From contig NW_027460291.1 of NCBI RefSeq assembly GCF_050947875.1, positions 29,139,589 through 29,203,588 of the forward strand: 64,000 bases of DNA, written 5' to 3'. This stretch comes from Dermacentor variabilis. Lineage: Eukaryota > Arthropoda > Arachnida > Ixodida > Ixodidae. Each line of letters begins with the position of its first letter. Within the stretch, counting starts at the first letter, position 1. Both the position numbers and the translations under genes were made by a program. Below are positions 37,365 through 48,568 of this stretch, piece by piece. The notes under the pieces are model-generated. The model saw only the letters and a list, made by a program, of their open reading frames with translations, was not told the DNA's origin and made no database searches.

Positions 37365-38348
37365 ATTTTTCCGTTCCTGGTCTAGTTAGAAGCATTGCAA
37401 ATAACTACTGAGCCGTCGTCCTTTTTCCTCTATTTCCATGCGTCATAGACGTTCATAGTTGGTTTCAGCGATGACATCGGTGAACTAAACGAGGCACTTT
37501 ATATTTGTGAAAATAAAGTGAGCGTTATGGGCAATAATTAGGTATAAACTTCGAAGTCAGGGGACAAATGATGACATTTGCCGTGAATTGCGCATGCAAG
37601 TGATCGGGAGCTTTATGAATGTGGTTTACGAACAAAGCAGAACTTATCCCACTGCCCAGGGAGATCTGTGAACTCAAACGATATATAATCTAGCGAAAAT
37701 TAGGTGTGCGTGTGCGGAGAGCAAGGACACGATGGCAAATGTTATGGCAAAGTAGCATGTGTGTTGATGAATTAGTGCCTTTCTTTTTCAAAATTCCTAA
37801 CAAGAAGTGCTCGAAAGCATTACATGCGGGCAAGGTTTAAAACGGAACAGTCATACACACGCAACGTTTTAAAGTATGCGATGCAGGGAACTCTAACTTT
37901 TGTTACAATAGCACTCAAAAGAACCAGCTTCGCTGGAGATTGCATTGTAATTCTACAAAGCCGCACACGACTGCTGTCTTTTTTTTTTGTCCCCATTGAA
38001 AGTCATTTGTTTCGGTTGTACTTCGTTGCGTAAGACCTTGACAATACTATTACCTTAACAAGCGATACATTTGATGTCTAAACTTAAACGCCAAATACAA
38101 TATTTGTTTAATTAATGAAATTGTTCGTAGCAAGTGTGCATTCTTATGTGTGCTCTACTGCTGCTACTGGGCGGGATGCGGGACCTCTGCCAGGCACTTA
38201 TAGCCTTTTGTCCCTGCATCACCTTGAGATTTTATGTAGTTTGAAGAAATAAATGCAAATTCAGATAATTTTTTGGCCCACCATTGTTAAATGGGTCTAT
38301 ATCTGACGGACGTATTCCCAGGCTTATTCACCTAATGTAATATTAATT
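37365..38348. other. Unassigned AT-rich stretch
   Basis: No gene or repeat recognised. Confidence 0.55.
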
Positions 38349-38378
38349 CCCCACCGCTCTCTTTCTCTCCCTCTCTCT

Positions 38379-38412
<34 letters not shown>
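38349..38412. repeat. (CT)n then (AT)n microsatellite
   Basis: An imperfect CT run (about 38355-38379) is followed by about 15 AT units, ending at the edge of the RTE-type fragment. Confidence 0.9.
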
Positions 38413-38415
<3 letters not shown>

Positions 38416-39237
38416 TGGTGATAATATATAGAAGAATTGGTGATAAGAGTAATGGAGAATGCCTTAGTAACTTGAGATTCGCTGATGATATTGCCTTGCT
38501 TAGTAACTCAGGTGACCAATTGCAAGGCATGCTCACTGACCTGGAGAGGCAAAGCAGAACGGTGAGTCTGAAAATTAATCTGCAGAAAACTAATGTTTAA
38601 CACTGTCGGGAAGAGAACAGCAGTTTATGATAGGTAGCGAGGTACTGCAAGTGGTAAGGGAATACATCTACTTAGGGCAGGTAGTGACCGCGGATCCGGA
38701 TCATGAGACTGAAATAGTCAGAAGAATACGAATGGGCTGGCGTGTGTTTGGCAGGCATTGTCAGATCATGAACAGCAGGCTGCCATTATCCCTCAAGCGA
38801 AAAGTGTATAACAGGTGTGTCTTACCATTAGTCAGGTATGGTGCAGAAACCTGGAGGCTTACGAAAAGGGTTCTACTTAAATTGAGGACGACTCAACGAG
38901 CTATGGAATGAAGAATGATGGGTGTAACGTTAAGGGATAAGAAAAGAGCAGATTGGGTGAAGGAACAAACGCGAGTTAATGGCATCTTAGTTGAAATCAA
39001 GAAAAAGAAATTGGCATGGGTAGGACATGTAATGAGCAGGGAAGATAACCGATGGTCATTAAGGGTTACGGACTGGATTCCAAGGGAAGGTAAGCGTAGC
39101 AGGGGGCGGCAGAAAGTTAGGTGGGCGGATGAGATTAAGAAGTTTGCAGCGACGACATGGCCACATTTTGTGCATGGCCAGGGTAGTTGGAGAAGTATGG
39201 GAGAGGCCTTTGTCTGCAGTGGGCTTAGCCAGGCTGA
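38413..39237 (+). pseudogene. RTE-type LINE 3' fragment (RT end)
   Basis: The fragment starts just before the RT active site, which is intact here (LRFADDIALLSNSGDQL). It continues with YIYLGQVVTADPDHE, NSRLPLSLKRKVYN, YGAETWRLTKRVLLKL and the RTE C-terminus (KKRADWVKEQTRVN, WVGHVMSREDNRWS). Damage includes a stop near 38598, a frame change before 38627, and TGA at 38909-38911 (AGA to TGA in ERR). It is 5' truncated and ends at GCTGATGA, with a (TA)n block in place of the usual TGA-repeat tail. Confidence 0.9.

Positions 39238-39309
<72 letters not shown>
39238..39309. repeat. (TA)36 microsatellite
   Basis: About 36 TA units directly follow the RTE-type fragment. Together with the AT run at 38382-38412 they bracket the LINE piece, suggesting insertion into an AT repeat or expansion of its tail. 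Confidence 0.95.
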
Positions 39310-39312
<3 letters not shown>

Positions 39313-42154
39313 CCGCGCCCCACTCGAGAAGTAGTTCGTACACCACTGCGAGGAGTGGGCATACACGTTGCTGGTTGAAGCACACAGGTGCATTCGTGGC
39401 TATAATGCTGTAAGCACCGAAAGCGATCGAGGACCCAATTCACAAAGCTTTTAGTTCGTAAGAACTGCTTTGCATTGGCTGACAGCCTTAGCTGATGTAT
39501 GTTTTACGAGACGAGTACGTTTGACCGGAGTCTTTTCGTGCGAAAGCTCTGGCGTGCGAAATGCTTTGCGAATGAGGACCAGTGATCACTGGTAGAAGGA
39601 ACACAAGACTGCAGTGGAAACCTTGGAAACAGGGATATTTATTTCGAGCAATAGAGCCCCGGAGTGCTTACCCCCGCATTCCAGGACGCTGTCCCTGCAC
39701 CCGAGAAAGGGAATGGCAGCGCCGCCCCTCGACAGAAGTGGTCACTACGCTTCGATGACGCTCCGCCACTGAAATTCTCGGGAAGACGCAGTGTCTTTTT
39801 CAGACGAGGAGCGGCGCTGCGCTCAACTCGACGGGGTGGGGGAAGAACCTCGAGTTGTTAATCGCTTGAGAGCACGGGGGTTTAGTTGCGTGATCGGCTT
39901 GCTCGTTCGAGAAGCCACGCAAAGCAGCCCGTACCGCCAGGGAATAAATTAGTCGGGGCCGACTCCTCCTCGCATTGCTCGAGACGCTGGAAGGAGCGAC
40001 CCTTAGCGTTGATATGTACATTCGCACCCGGGAGTTCCTGCGCACGAGGAACACTGAAACAGCCTGGAAGAGCGTGCCATAACGACAAACCCGCGCGCAT
40101 GACACATGGCCGTCCCTGCGCGGACTGCGATACACGCACTCTATACATAAAGAAAGAACCTCCCACGGAGATAGGGCAAAGAAGCCCTGATTAATGCGGC
40201 GAATTGTGCGTGTTCGTATATATTTAAAAAGGCGGCCGCGCCAAATATACAGATGGAGACGAGACGACAAGGACTCGGCGCTCGTCCTTGTTTCCATCCG
40301 TGCCTCTCTTGCACGGCCGCCTTCTCAGAAAGAAGCCCTCAAGGCGAGAAATTAATGCTCCTCCGAAGCGAGCCAGACGACGTAAGTTGAAAGCGAGACA
40401 CGAGAAAAAGTTAAAAGAACAAATATCGAGGAATAGGCGATCGGGAGTTTTACCGTTTGTGATTTTTTTTCTTGGACTAAACGTTTAGATTCGGATATAC
40501 TGAGGTGTGCGGAACACACAGAGAACCACTGCGGGCGGGCGTCCTCTGATTTTCAATGCTCTGCGCGCGCAGCCATAAAAAGGAGTGCTCGCCAGCGTAC
40601 TTGCGCGAGTGCACTTGAGAACAAACGAAAAAGAACCAAACTTTGTGTTCCTTCCCCGGAAAGAAAAATAACACGCGCGCAAAGTAAAGCTTACTGGCGC
40701 TAACTGGATCTAGTAATTGCGGAAACACCGTGCTCGCTGTCATTGCCTCGGTTCAGGTGCCCCGCGATGACCGAAAGCTGCACGACGAAATCTGGTTACC
40801 CCCAGCGCAGTTTACACAGAGTGCCCGACACGGAACCATTAGTCGATGCTTCCCATTGCTTTCTGTGTGGAAGTTCAATGACAAGGTCTCAAAAATAACG
40901 CACCGGACTAGACCGACACTCGCAATCTGTGACAAAATTCGCGCCCGCTTTAGTTCGTCACGGTGAAAGTAAACCGAGTGACGGCATTCCCTGCGCGTTC
41001 TTGCGCACAAAGGCTTTGAAAGCACCTTCGTAATGCATTTCGGCACCCGCATCTTCAACTCGATACAATACACGAGAAAACGTCTCAAGACAGGATAAAC
41101 GCTTCCAGCGTTCACGGTCGCGCACAGTTATACCAACCACAGTACGCACGTCTCTCGTTACGTTGCTCGGCCACCGGTGTCCGAGTAACGAGCACACCAT
41201 TGCATTTCGGCTCCGAACAGACACTTTTCCCAGTTCCGCGCGTCCTCGTACGTCGCGGCACAGCACGCGGCTCGAGAGCCGAAGCCACAGTTCGCGCACT
41301 GGCCGAGTCCCACCACTCCGTTCACAGCGTTCACCGGAGGCCACAGGCAGCACCGGCGCAGTTCCCGCACGCGTCCAGGCCTCGGTTGAGCGAGGTGGCC
41401 GGGTTGGAGCACTCCCGGCGGGGCCCCGGCAGGGCGTTGGGTCACGTCACCTGTCCCATGGGCAGGGCCTGGTGCGCGCACAGGCAGTACAGCATGCCGC
41501 AGCCGGAACAGGCGGGACCGGCGGATACCGTGCCGCTGCTCACTGGGTTCACTGCGCCAGAGGGAGCCACCGGTCAGCGCAATGGCTCGCTATTGTTTAA
41601 GGAAGCCCCATAAGCGCTTTCGCTAGTTTCACTATGATGTCCTCCGGGGACACTTTTGTAAAAGAACTACCAAATTCTTTTTATCGTAGTTCTATTCTCA
41701 CTACTAGCTTCTGCGGGTTTCCACAGAGCTTGATTACTTACTAACACAGCCGCGTCCGTATACATATGAAAGCCACCACTGGCAGGCTTTCATTAAGTTG
41801 ATATGCGTGTCCGAAAACCATACTTTTTGCAGTGAAGCTGTATATGGCTAGCCGACTCGTCCTTCCTTCCGTCCGTGCATCCTGCACGCTGAAAACTCCT
41901 CCAGCGCAACCCCATGCTCATGCGCGAACTAAATAAATAAATAAATAAAAAGTCGCGGCAGTCACTCTGAATGTTATCATCTTTGGTTTATGTATAAAGT
42001 GCATTACCACTTCCGAGTGATGCTATCAGTCGCGGTGGTCGCTCTGAATGTTATGTTACGACGCCTGACCTTCATGGCCACATAGAAAATGTGCGATGGC
42101 GGCGCTCCTTCGCCCCCACTGGGTGGTTGAAAAGCGTCATAAAACGCAATGCAC
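39310..42154. other. Unassigned stretch, GC-rich in part
   Basis: This is the longest region without recognisable repeats outside the array flanks. GC content rises between about 39660-40400 and 40950-41600. Several overlapping open frames on both strands reach 80-165 codons, but none shows a domain I know. A TATATTTAAAAAGG box lies at 40218-40231. An AAATA run is at 41932-41950, and CGCGGYRGTCRCTCTGAATG recurs at 41955 and 42033. A host gene with introns could be hidden here, but I cannot support one. Confidence 0.4.
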
Positions 42155-42419
42155 CAATCGTTGACGTTCACGTCGACCTAGCGCGGCCCAATGGCAAGTG
42201 TATTGTATCCTTTCTGTTGGAACAGTTTGGAATCGATGTGCGACAACGCGTCACAAGTCTTGGATAGATTTAACCTTTGGCAAGAACTTGTCCAGCAGAG
42301 CAGTACAACCAATCGCGGTGTACTACAGCGACCACAAAGCTATGGTCACTGTGGCAACGGATGAGACAAAAGAAAGACGAATTAAGACCACGAAGTTTCA
42401 TATATGTGTCTTCATTTAG
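42155..42419 (+). pseudogene. LINE endonuclease fragment
   Basis: The frame shows WIDLTFGKNLSSRAVQPIAV and YYSDHKAMVTV, which fit the last strands and SDH motif of an APE-like LINE endonuclease. In another frame just upstream, CIVSFLLEQFGIDV fits the preceding helix, so a frameshift lies near 42240. No RT follows. It is a short scrap of an unidentified LINE. Confidence 0.6.
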
Positions 42420-44552
42420 GCATTATAGCAATCCTATAGCAATCAATATAAATCAATATAGTTGTCAATATAGTCATCCCGATACAGCTTCGCTGGTTAT
42501 CCTCCTTCACAGTGGAAGGGCGCTAATTTTTTAAAATAAATTTTCAGATTTTGGATGCAATATTACGCTTAACATTCTGGTTTCCATTGCGAAGAAAATT
42601 CAGGCGTTTCTCTAACCAAAACACTGTGATTACTTATTCTAATTCAGGCGTGGGAGCTGTAGGGACTTACTTTTTTCCATTCATGCTCGACCTATGATCG
42701 CAGCCACAAGCTTTGTCGAAGTGGCGAGTTGTACTCGTGTAAGCACAAGCAAGCACTAGCCATGGTTTAGCCGGCACCAGCTCATTCTCCAATTTTCACG
42801 AGAGGTCAGGCGAATGCATTGCTTCTTACAGTAAGCCGACATATGAAAAGCGGTTGTTTTGCTGTGTTCAAAGCAAAAGCAAAAATGCGCCGGAGTCTTT
42901 TAACAGCGAGATTTGATAGCCTGTACCCGAAAACAAGATTTGCTTCACGGAGTGTTCCGGAGATATGGTCACTTCTATAGCCATGATGTAGCTAAACAAG
43001 GGTGACAACGAGTGAGGAAAAATTACAGGAAGCTCGAAGGGGTTCTGAGGGTATAACCTATGCAGAAGAAGAATTTTCAAGTTTTACTCTTCTAGTCTAC
43101 ATAGACTAGTCCACCTTCTGGGCAAATTTCATGCAAATTGATCATCAGCAGTGGTCTTAAGAATGCGCAGAAATTTTGAACTTCGTTTTTCTCACTCTTA
43201 CGCTGCTTTTGCTTCTTGTGCACAAACATTCTCGTACCTAATATGACTTATTCTTGGCCAAATTTTGCATTACCTGGACAAGGATTCACAGACTGCAAGT
43301 ATCTAGTCTTTATTGTAATTGCTTCAATTTTGGTCGCGTGCAATATAGTAAGTCAATCATCAATGTTCTCTATAATCGACATTTACAACTTTTTTCTTTA
43401 GGTGATAAAGCAAGAAGAAAATAATTTTCGAACTTACTTGAAATGAATCGTACAAAGAAGCATTACAAGCTATTTTATAACTCTCTCCTAGGTGTAATAT
43501 AAAGCCCCAACCTTCCACAGGTGACCGTACTTTTCGCACTTTCTGGGCCCACAGAAGACAAAAATTGATCAGATATTTAAAAAAACTATAATCATACTAG
43601 AAAATAGGAGCATAAGCTCTATATCCTGCACAGATATTATCCAGTTAGCTTTATTATTATCGAAAATACACCTCTGAGGCGCATCTCTACCTAAAAGCCG
43701 CACCGAGTACCTTCAAGTGCCTAACGGCGAAAGAAGGAAATTCAGGTGTCCTCGAACAAATAAGTTGACTAAGCATTCTGTGAAGGGGTGAATGGGTGAT
43801 TTATTCTTTTTTAACTACAAGCTCACAGAATTTGACAAAGCACACGGTATTACGGCACGGGAAACAATGTTTATAAGGTTAAATTTGCGGTAAGTGTGCG
43901 TAGCGTTACTAGACTGAAACCAGGGCTAATATCAATCCAAGTGCAACATTGATGCCAACGCACTGAGCATCCGATGCACACCACCTCGAGACTGCTTCAG
44001 GGCCAGACAAGGAGCGAGGCGCTAATGGCCCCCTGTCTCAGCGGCTGGGCAAGCAGCCCCGTTCCTTACAAATTCGACGCCGGGCTATTGGACCCACCCG
44101 CACACATATTTCTTATTCCTGATGGCTTGCCTTACGGAAGCCATCGTTTATAAAAGGACATGCATTCTTAAAGCACGCTTCTCCCGACGACGGCTCTAAT
44201 TGTGGAGGCATCAACGGATATTTTCGGTCGAGCATGCTTCCAGTACAAGGGAATTCCGATGGCCTCGAGTGCAAAGAAATCCGCCTGTGATACGGGCCGT
44301 ATTTGATTCGGAGAATACCGGGATCGTTGTATGTGGGCGTGCAGCCCTATCCAAAGCTAGGAAACAGCTGTTTCAAGGTGCCCTCTAAGGTCGCTGGCTG
44401 CCAGTTTCAGCGAGCAGGGTAACATTCGTCAATCGGCTAAGCAGTCAACATGTGGGAAAACTGGCACCTACGCTTTAACAGTGCATACTCGGCCGCAACA
44501 GTTTGCTGTCAGCGCACTCGGTGACTTCTGCGCGGCAACCGAACCGGTCCGC
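42420..44552. other. Unassigned AT-rich stretch
   Basis: No gene or mobile element is recognised. Open frames are short on both strands. A small open frame at 44200-44388 has no known resemblance. Confidence 0.55.
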
Positions 44553-44876
44553 ATTCAGATTCAGGTTCAGATTCAGATTTATTCGTTCCAAAAAAAAGAA
44601 GTAATTACATGAGAAATATACAGACGAGGGTCCCAAAGTGAAAGAACTGTAGTGGGACCCTCGGTTAATAATAACAACATTGATGGTGATATCAATAGTC
44701 AGCAAATTAGCGTATTATAAACAACATCTACAGATCAAATACATCATTAGACATGTCATTTACAATCAAACACGAAAAAGCACGTCATAACAGAAAGTCG
44801 GAAAAAAGCATGGATGAAATACAACAAATGACATGTGACATAAATGTCAGAGGTACACCGCCAGATCGTAGTTAAG

Positions 44877-45227
44877 TTATCGCAGGAAATGATGCTTAAG
44901 GTGATTTTTAAAAATTGCAAGAGAAGTACAGGATTTTATGGTTGATGGTAATTCATTCCAAAGAGAAATTGCAGCGAAGGAAGATGTTTTTTTGCCGTAA
45001 TTGGTATGAACCATGGGTAACAAGAAATTGTTGTTGTTAGCCGCAAATCTGGTCATATTTTTATTCTGCAAAAGGTCAGTTGCAATGAACGGATACATGA
45101 GGTTATTGTGAAGCAACTTGTGGAGTAAGACGAGTATGTTAAACTGGAACAAATTATTAATAGACAAGGTATTATACGCGCGAAGTAACAAAGAGGCATT
45201 GGATTGCATGGAGCTTGAAGTGATAAT
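44877..45227 (-). pseudogene. CR1-type LINE RT, C-terminal part
   Basis: The product, read downward from 45227, includes IITSSSMQSNASLLLRAYN and ISLWNELPSTIKSCTSL, typical of the region after RT in CR1-like LINEs. It ends in a natural-looking stop at 44877-44879. It continues the reading frame of the part at 47488-48265. Confidence 0.88.
45216..45227. repeat. Target-site duplication, left copy
   Basis: TGAAGTGATAAT recurs exactly at 47476-47487, flanking the RTE-type element. Confidence 0.93.
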
Positions 45228-46915
45228 TGCGCACTCCTTAATAATGCCCACAAGGAGTGCGCAATAGAAGTCGGTGGTAACTCCGTTAGGCAGGATACCA
45301 GCAAACTATCGCAGGAGACGAAAGATCTGATCAAGAAACACCAATGTATGAAAGCATCAAACCCTACAGCTAGAATAGAACTGGCAGAACTTTCGAAGTT
45401 AATCAACAAGCGTAAGACAGCTGACATAAGGAAGTATAATATGGATAGAATTGAACATGCTCTCAGGAGCGGAGGAAGCCTAAAAACAGTGAAGAAGAAA
45501 CTAGGAATTGGCAAGAATCAGATGTATGCGTTAAGAGACAAAGCCGGCAATATCATTACTAATATGGATGAGATAGTTCAAGTGGCTGAGGAGTTCTATA
45601 GAGATTTATACAGTACCAGTGGCACCCACGACGATAATGGAAGAGAAAATAGTCTAGAGGAATTCGAAATCCCGAAGGTAACGCCGGAAGAAGTAAAGAA
45701 AGCCTTAGGAGATATGCAAAGGGGGAAGGCAGGTGGGGAGGATCAGGTAACAGCAGATTTGTTGAAGGATGGTGGACAGATTGTTCTAGAGAAACTGGCC
45801 ACCCTGTATACGCAATGCCTCATGACCTCGAGCGTACCGGAATCTTCGAAGAACGCTAACATAATCCTAATCCATAAGAAAGGGGACGCCAAAGACTTGA
45901 AAAATTATAGACCGATCAGCTTACTGTCCGTTGCCTACAAAGTATTTACTAAGGTAATCGCAAATAGAATCAGGAACACCTCAGCCTTCCGTCAACCAAA
46001 GGACCAGGCAGGATTCCGTAAAGGCTACTGAACAATAGACCATATTCACACTATCAATCAGGTGATAGAGAAATGTGCGGAATAAAACCAACCCCTATAT
46101 ATAGCTTTCATTGATTACGAAACAGCGTTTGATTCAGTCGAAACCTCAGCAGTCATGGAGGCATTACGGAATCAGGGTGTAGATGAGCCATATGTAAAAA
46201 TACTGAAAGATATCTATAGTGGCTCCACAGCCACCGTACTCCTCCATAAAGAAAGCAACAAAATCCCTATAAAGAAAGCGTCAAACAGGGAGATACGATC
46301 TCTCCAATGCTATTCACAGCGTGTTTACAGGAAGTATTCAGAGACCTGCAGTGGGAAGAATTGGGGATAAAATTTGATGGAGAATATCTTAGCAACTTGC
46401 GATTCGCTGATAATATTGCCTTGCTTAGTAACTCAGGAGACCAACTGCAATGCATACTCACTGACCTGGAGAGGCAAAGCAGAAGGGTAAAATTAATCTA
46501 CAGAAAACTAAAGTAATGTTTAACAGTCTCGGAAGAGAACAGCAGTTTACCATAGGCAGCGAGGCACTGGAAGTCGTAAGGGAATACATCTACTTAGGGC
46601 AGGTAGTGACGGCGGATCCGGATCATGAGACGGAAATAATCAGAAGAATAAGAATGGGCTGGAGTGCGTTTGGCAGGCATTCCCAAATCATGAACAGCAG
46701 GTTGCCGTTATCCCTCAAGAGAAAAGTATATAATAGCTGTGTCTTACCAATACTCACCTACGGGGCAGAAACCTGGAGGCTTACGAAAAGGGTTCTACTC
46801 AAATTGAGGACGACACAACGAGCTATGGAAAGAAGAATGATAGGTGTAACGTTAAGGGATAAGAAAAGAGCAGATTGGGTGAGGGAACAAACGCGAGTTA
46901 ATGACATCTTAGTTG

Positions 46916-46927
46916 AAATCAAGAAAA
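46916..46927. repeat. SINE target-site duplication, left copy
   Basis: AAATCAAGAAAA is repeated exactly at 47171-47182. Confidence 0.92.
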
Positions 46928-47170
46928 TAATAATAATAATATTTGGGGTTTTACGTGCCAAAACCACTTTCTGATTATGAGGCACGCCGTAGTGGAGGAC
47001 TCCGGAAATTTTGACCACCTGGGGTTCTTTAACGTGCGCCTAAATCTAAGCACACGGGTGTTTTCGCATTTCGCCCCCATCGAAATGCGGCCGCCGTGGC
47101 CGGGATACGATCCCGCGACCTCGTGCTCAGCAGCCCAACACCATAGCCACTGAGCAACCACGGCGGGTAA
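46928..47170 (-). mobile_element. tRNA-derived SINE, Ruka-like, nested in the RTE-type LINE
   Basis: This is the reverse complement of the 22725 copy with few differences. The plus strand reads TAATAATAAT, GGGGTTTTACGTGCCAAAAC, GACCACCTGGGGTTCTTTAA, ATCGAAATGCGGCCGCCGTG, the B-box complement GGGATACGATCCC, and CACTGAGCAACCACGGCGGG. It is complete and ends in ATT repeats on its own strand. It is the third level of a LINE-LINE-SINE nest. Confidence 0.94.
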
Positions 47171-47412
47171 AAATCAAGAAAAAGAAATGGGCATGGGCAG
47201 GACATGTAATGAGGAGGGAAGATAACCGATGGTCATTAAGGGTTACGGACTCGATCCCAAGGGAAGAGAAGCGTAGCAGGGGGCGGCAGAAAGTTAGGTG
47301 GGCGGATGAGATTAAGAAGTTTGCAGGGACGGCATGGCCACAATTAGTACATGACCGGGGTTGTTGGAGAAGCATGGGAGAGGCCTTTGCCCTGCAGTGG
47401 GCGTAACTAGGC

Positions 47413-47462
<50 letters not shown>

Positions 47463-47475
47463 ATGATGATGATGA
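47413..47475. repeat. (GAT)n tail of the RTE-type LINE
   Basis: A run of about 20 GAT units with one interruption (TTATGAT near 47460) follows the ORF stop. It is the microsatellite tail of the LINE. Confidence 0.93.
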
Positions 47476-47487
47476 TGAAGTGATAAT

Positions 47488-48265
47488 GCGTATTGACTGA
47501 TTTTGGATATGTTGAATTGATGATAAGTGACAAGCGTACGTGTTGCCCCATGAAACAATGGCGTAATTAAAGTGACTATGAATGAACGCATAATACAACG
47601 CTAGCAGAGCCTCACGAGAAAAAAAAGGGCGAGCTTTAATTAATGCACGTATACCAAACGCAGTCTTGTGCTTGAGATGTTGGAAATGAGAGCGAAATGT
47701 AAGGTTAGGGTCAACATGTATGCCAAGAAAAGTGACATCGGTGCTAACGGGAATTGAATGACTTCCAAGCGTTACTTCAGGAATAGAAGTTAAGGCCCTT
47801 TGAGCACTTTTGAATAACATAAATTTAGTTTTTAAAGGATTAAGGACTAAGTAATTGTTGCTACACCATTTTATAATGTTACTTAATGCAATATTTAACT
47901 TAGAAGTAAGAGTAGTAACACATTTGTCAGATGAAGCTATGGTTGTGTCATCTGCGTATAAAATGCAATGAACGCAGTTGGTGGAGTTAAGAGAATCCGG
48001 AAGATCATTAATATATAAAAGGAAAAGCAAAGGGCCCAGAACTGGTCCCTGTGGTACACCTTGGTTAATACATTTTGTTACTGAGAAAGTATTTGCTGCA
48101 TGTACGGTGTATGGCCGGTCACGTAAATAATTTTTTAAGAATGTTAGCGCAGGACCGGTTATACCATAAGAGTCAAGTTTATTAAACAGGGCTTGATGGT
48201 TAACCGTGTCATAAGCTTTACTGAAGTCTAAAAAGACAGATCCGACTAAGTTTGTTCTAACTTGT
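47488..48265 (-). pseudogene. CR1-type LINE RT, N-side part
   Basis: Read downward from 48265: VFLDFSKAYDTVNHQALFNK, GVPQGPVLGPLLFLLYINDL, ILYADDTTIASS (intact YADD), NYLVLNPLKTKFMLF and TFLGIHVDPNLTFRSHF. The frame is open up to the insertion point. Upstream sequence for the fingers of RT and the endonuclease is missing. It is interrupted only by the nested element. Confidence 0.9.
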
Positions 48266-48353
48266 TCTCGTGAGCACGAGCTTTCATAAGCGCATATTCC
48301 CAGTTGTTGCTACTGGCACTCGCCGTCACCGACGCTAGCCCACGCTCACTACT

Positions 48354-48497
48354 TTTTCACAGCAGTGAAGAAGAATGGCCGGCGCTGCAGCCACATCGGT
48401 AGTCGTCCGGGAGGCGCGAGCTCGAGATTGCCTGGGCCGCTCTGGTTGAGACGCCGCCAACGCTGCTCTCTTGTCTTGTCCTTTGTCCGCATTAAAT
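48354..48497 (+). repeat. 5' LTR remnant of the outer Ty3-type element
   Basis: It shares TGAAGA, GCGCTGCAGCCACATC, AGTCGTCCGGGAGGCGCGAG, CTCGAGATTGCCTGGGC and GTTGAGACGC with the copy at 63323-63472. The exact ends are uncertain. A TGG at 48500 just after it could begin a primer-binding site, but I could not match it to a tRNA. Confidence 0.75.
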
Positions 48498-48568
48498 TTT
48501 GGTGGACGTACTGTGGTACCCCCTCCCCCCACTTGATTTACGCAGCAGAACTCTGCCGCTCGTGTCAT

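Larger units (their letters stand above)
45300..47406 (+). pseudogene. RTE-type reverse transcriptase ORF, broken
   Basis: Blocks seen: KKLGIGKNQMYALRDKAGN, MQRGKAGGEDQVTADLLKDG, KNYRPISLLSVAYKVFTKVI, IAFIDYETAFDSVE, LSNLRFADNIALLSNSGD, YGAETWRLTKRVLLKL and the RTE tail WAWAGHVMRREDNRWSLR. The second active-site Asp is Asn (GAT AAT; AAT at 46412-46414). Stops occur at 46029-46031 and near 46084, with frame changes near 46285 and 46495. The SINE splits the tail between EIKK and KKWAWAGH. It is not functional. Confidence 0.92.
45228..47475 (+). mobile_element. RTE-type LINE nested in the CR1-type LINE
   Basis: It encodes most of an RTE-type ORF2 from upstream of RT to the natural end (TAA at 47404-47406) and finishes in a (GAT)n tail to 47475. 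It lacks the endonuclease, so it is 5' truncated. Its 5' edge has a 13 bp inverted repeat (45227-45239 against 45252-45264). It carries a SINE at 46928-47170. Exact 12 bp target duplications lie on both sides. Confidence 0.93.
44553..48265 (-). mobile_element. CR1-type LINE, 5' truncated, with nested insertions
   Basis: The minus strand encodes RT only (no RNase H), ends in a polyadenylation signal (ATTTATT on plus at 44577-44583), and has a hexamer tail of four CTGAAT-like units (44553-44576). Short microsatellite tails are typical of CR1/L2-like LINEs. The coding region is split by an RTE-type LINE at 45228-47475. The 5' side stops near 48265, next to an LTR-element end. Confidence 0.85.

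Noticed and set aside
39800..40297. 165-codon minus-strand frame
   Set aside because: Arg/Ser-rich, overlaps equally long frames on the other strand, and has no recognised family.
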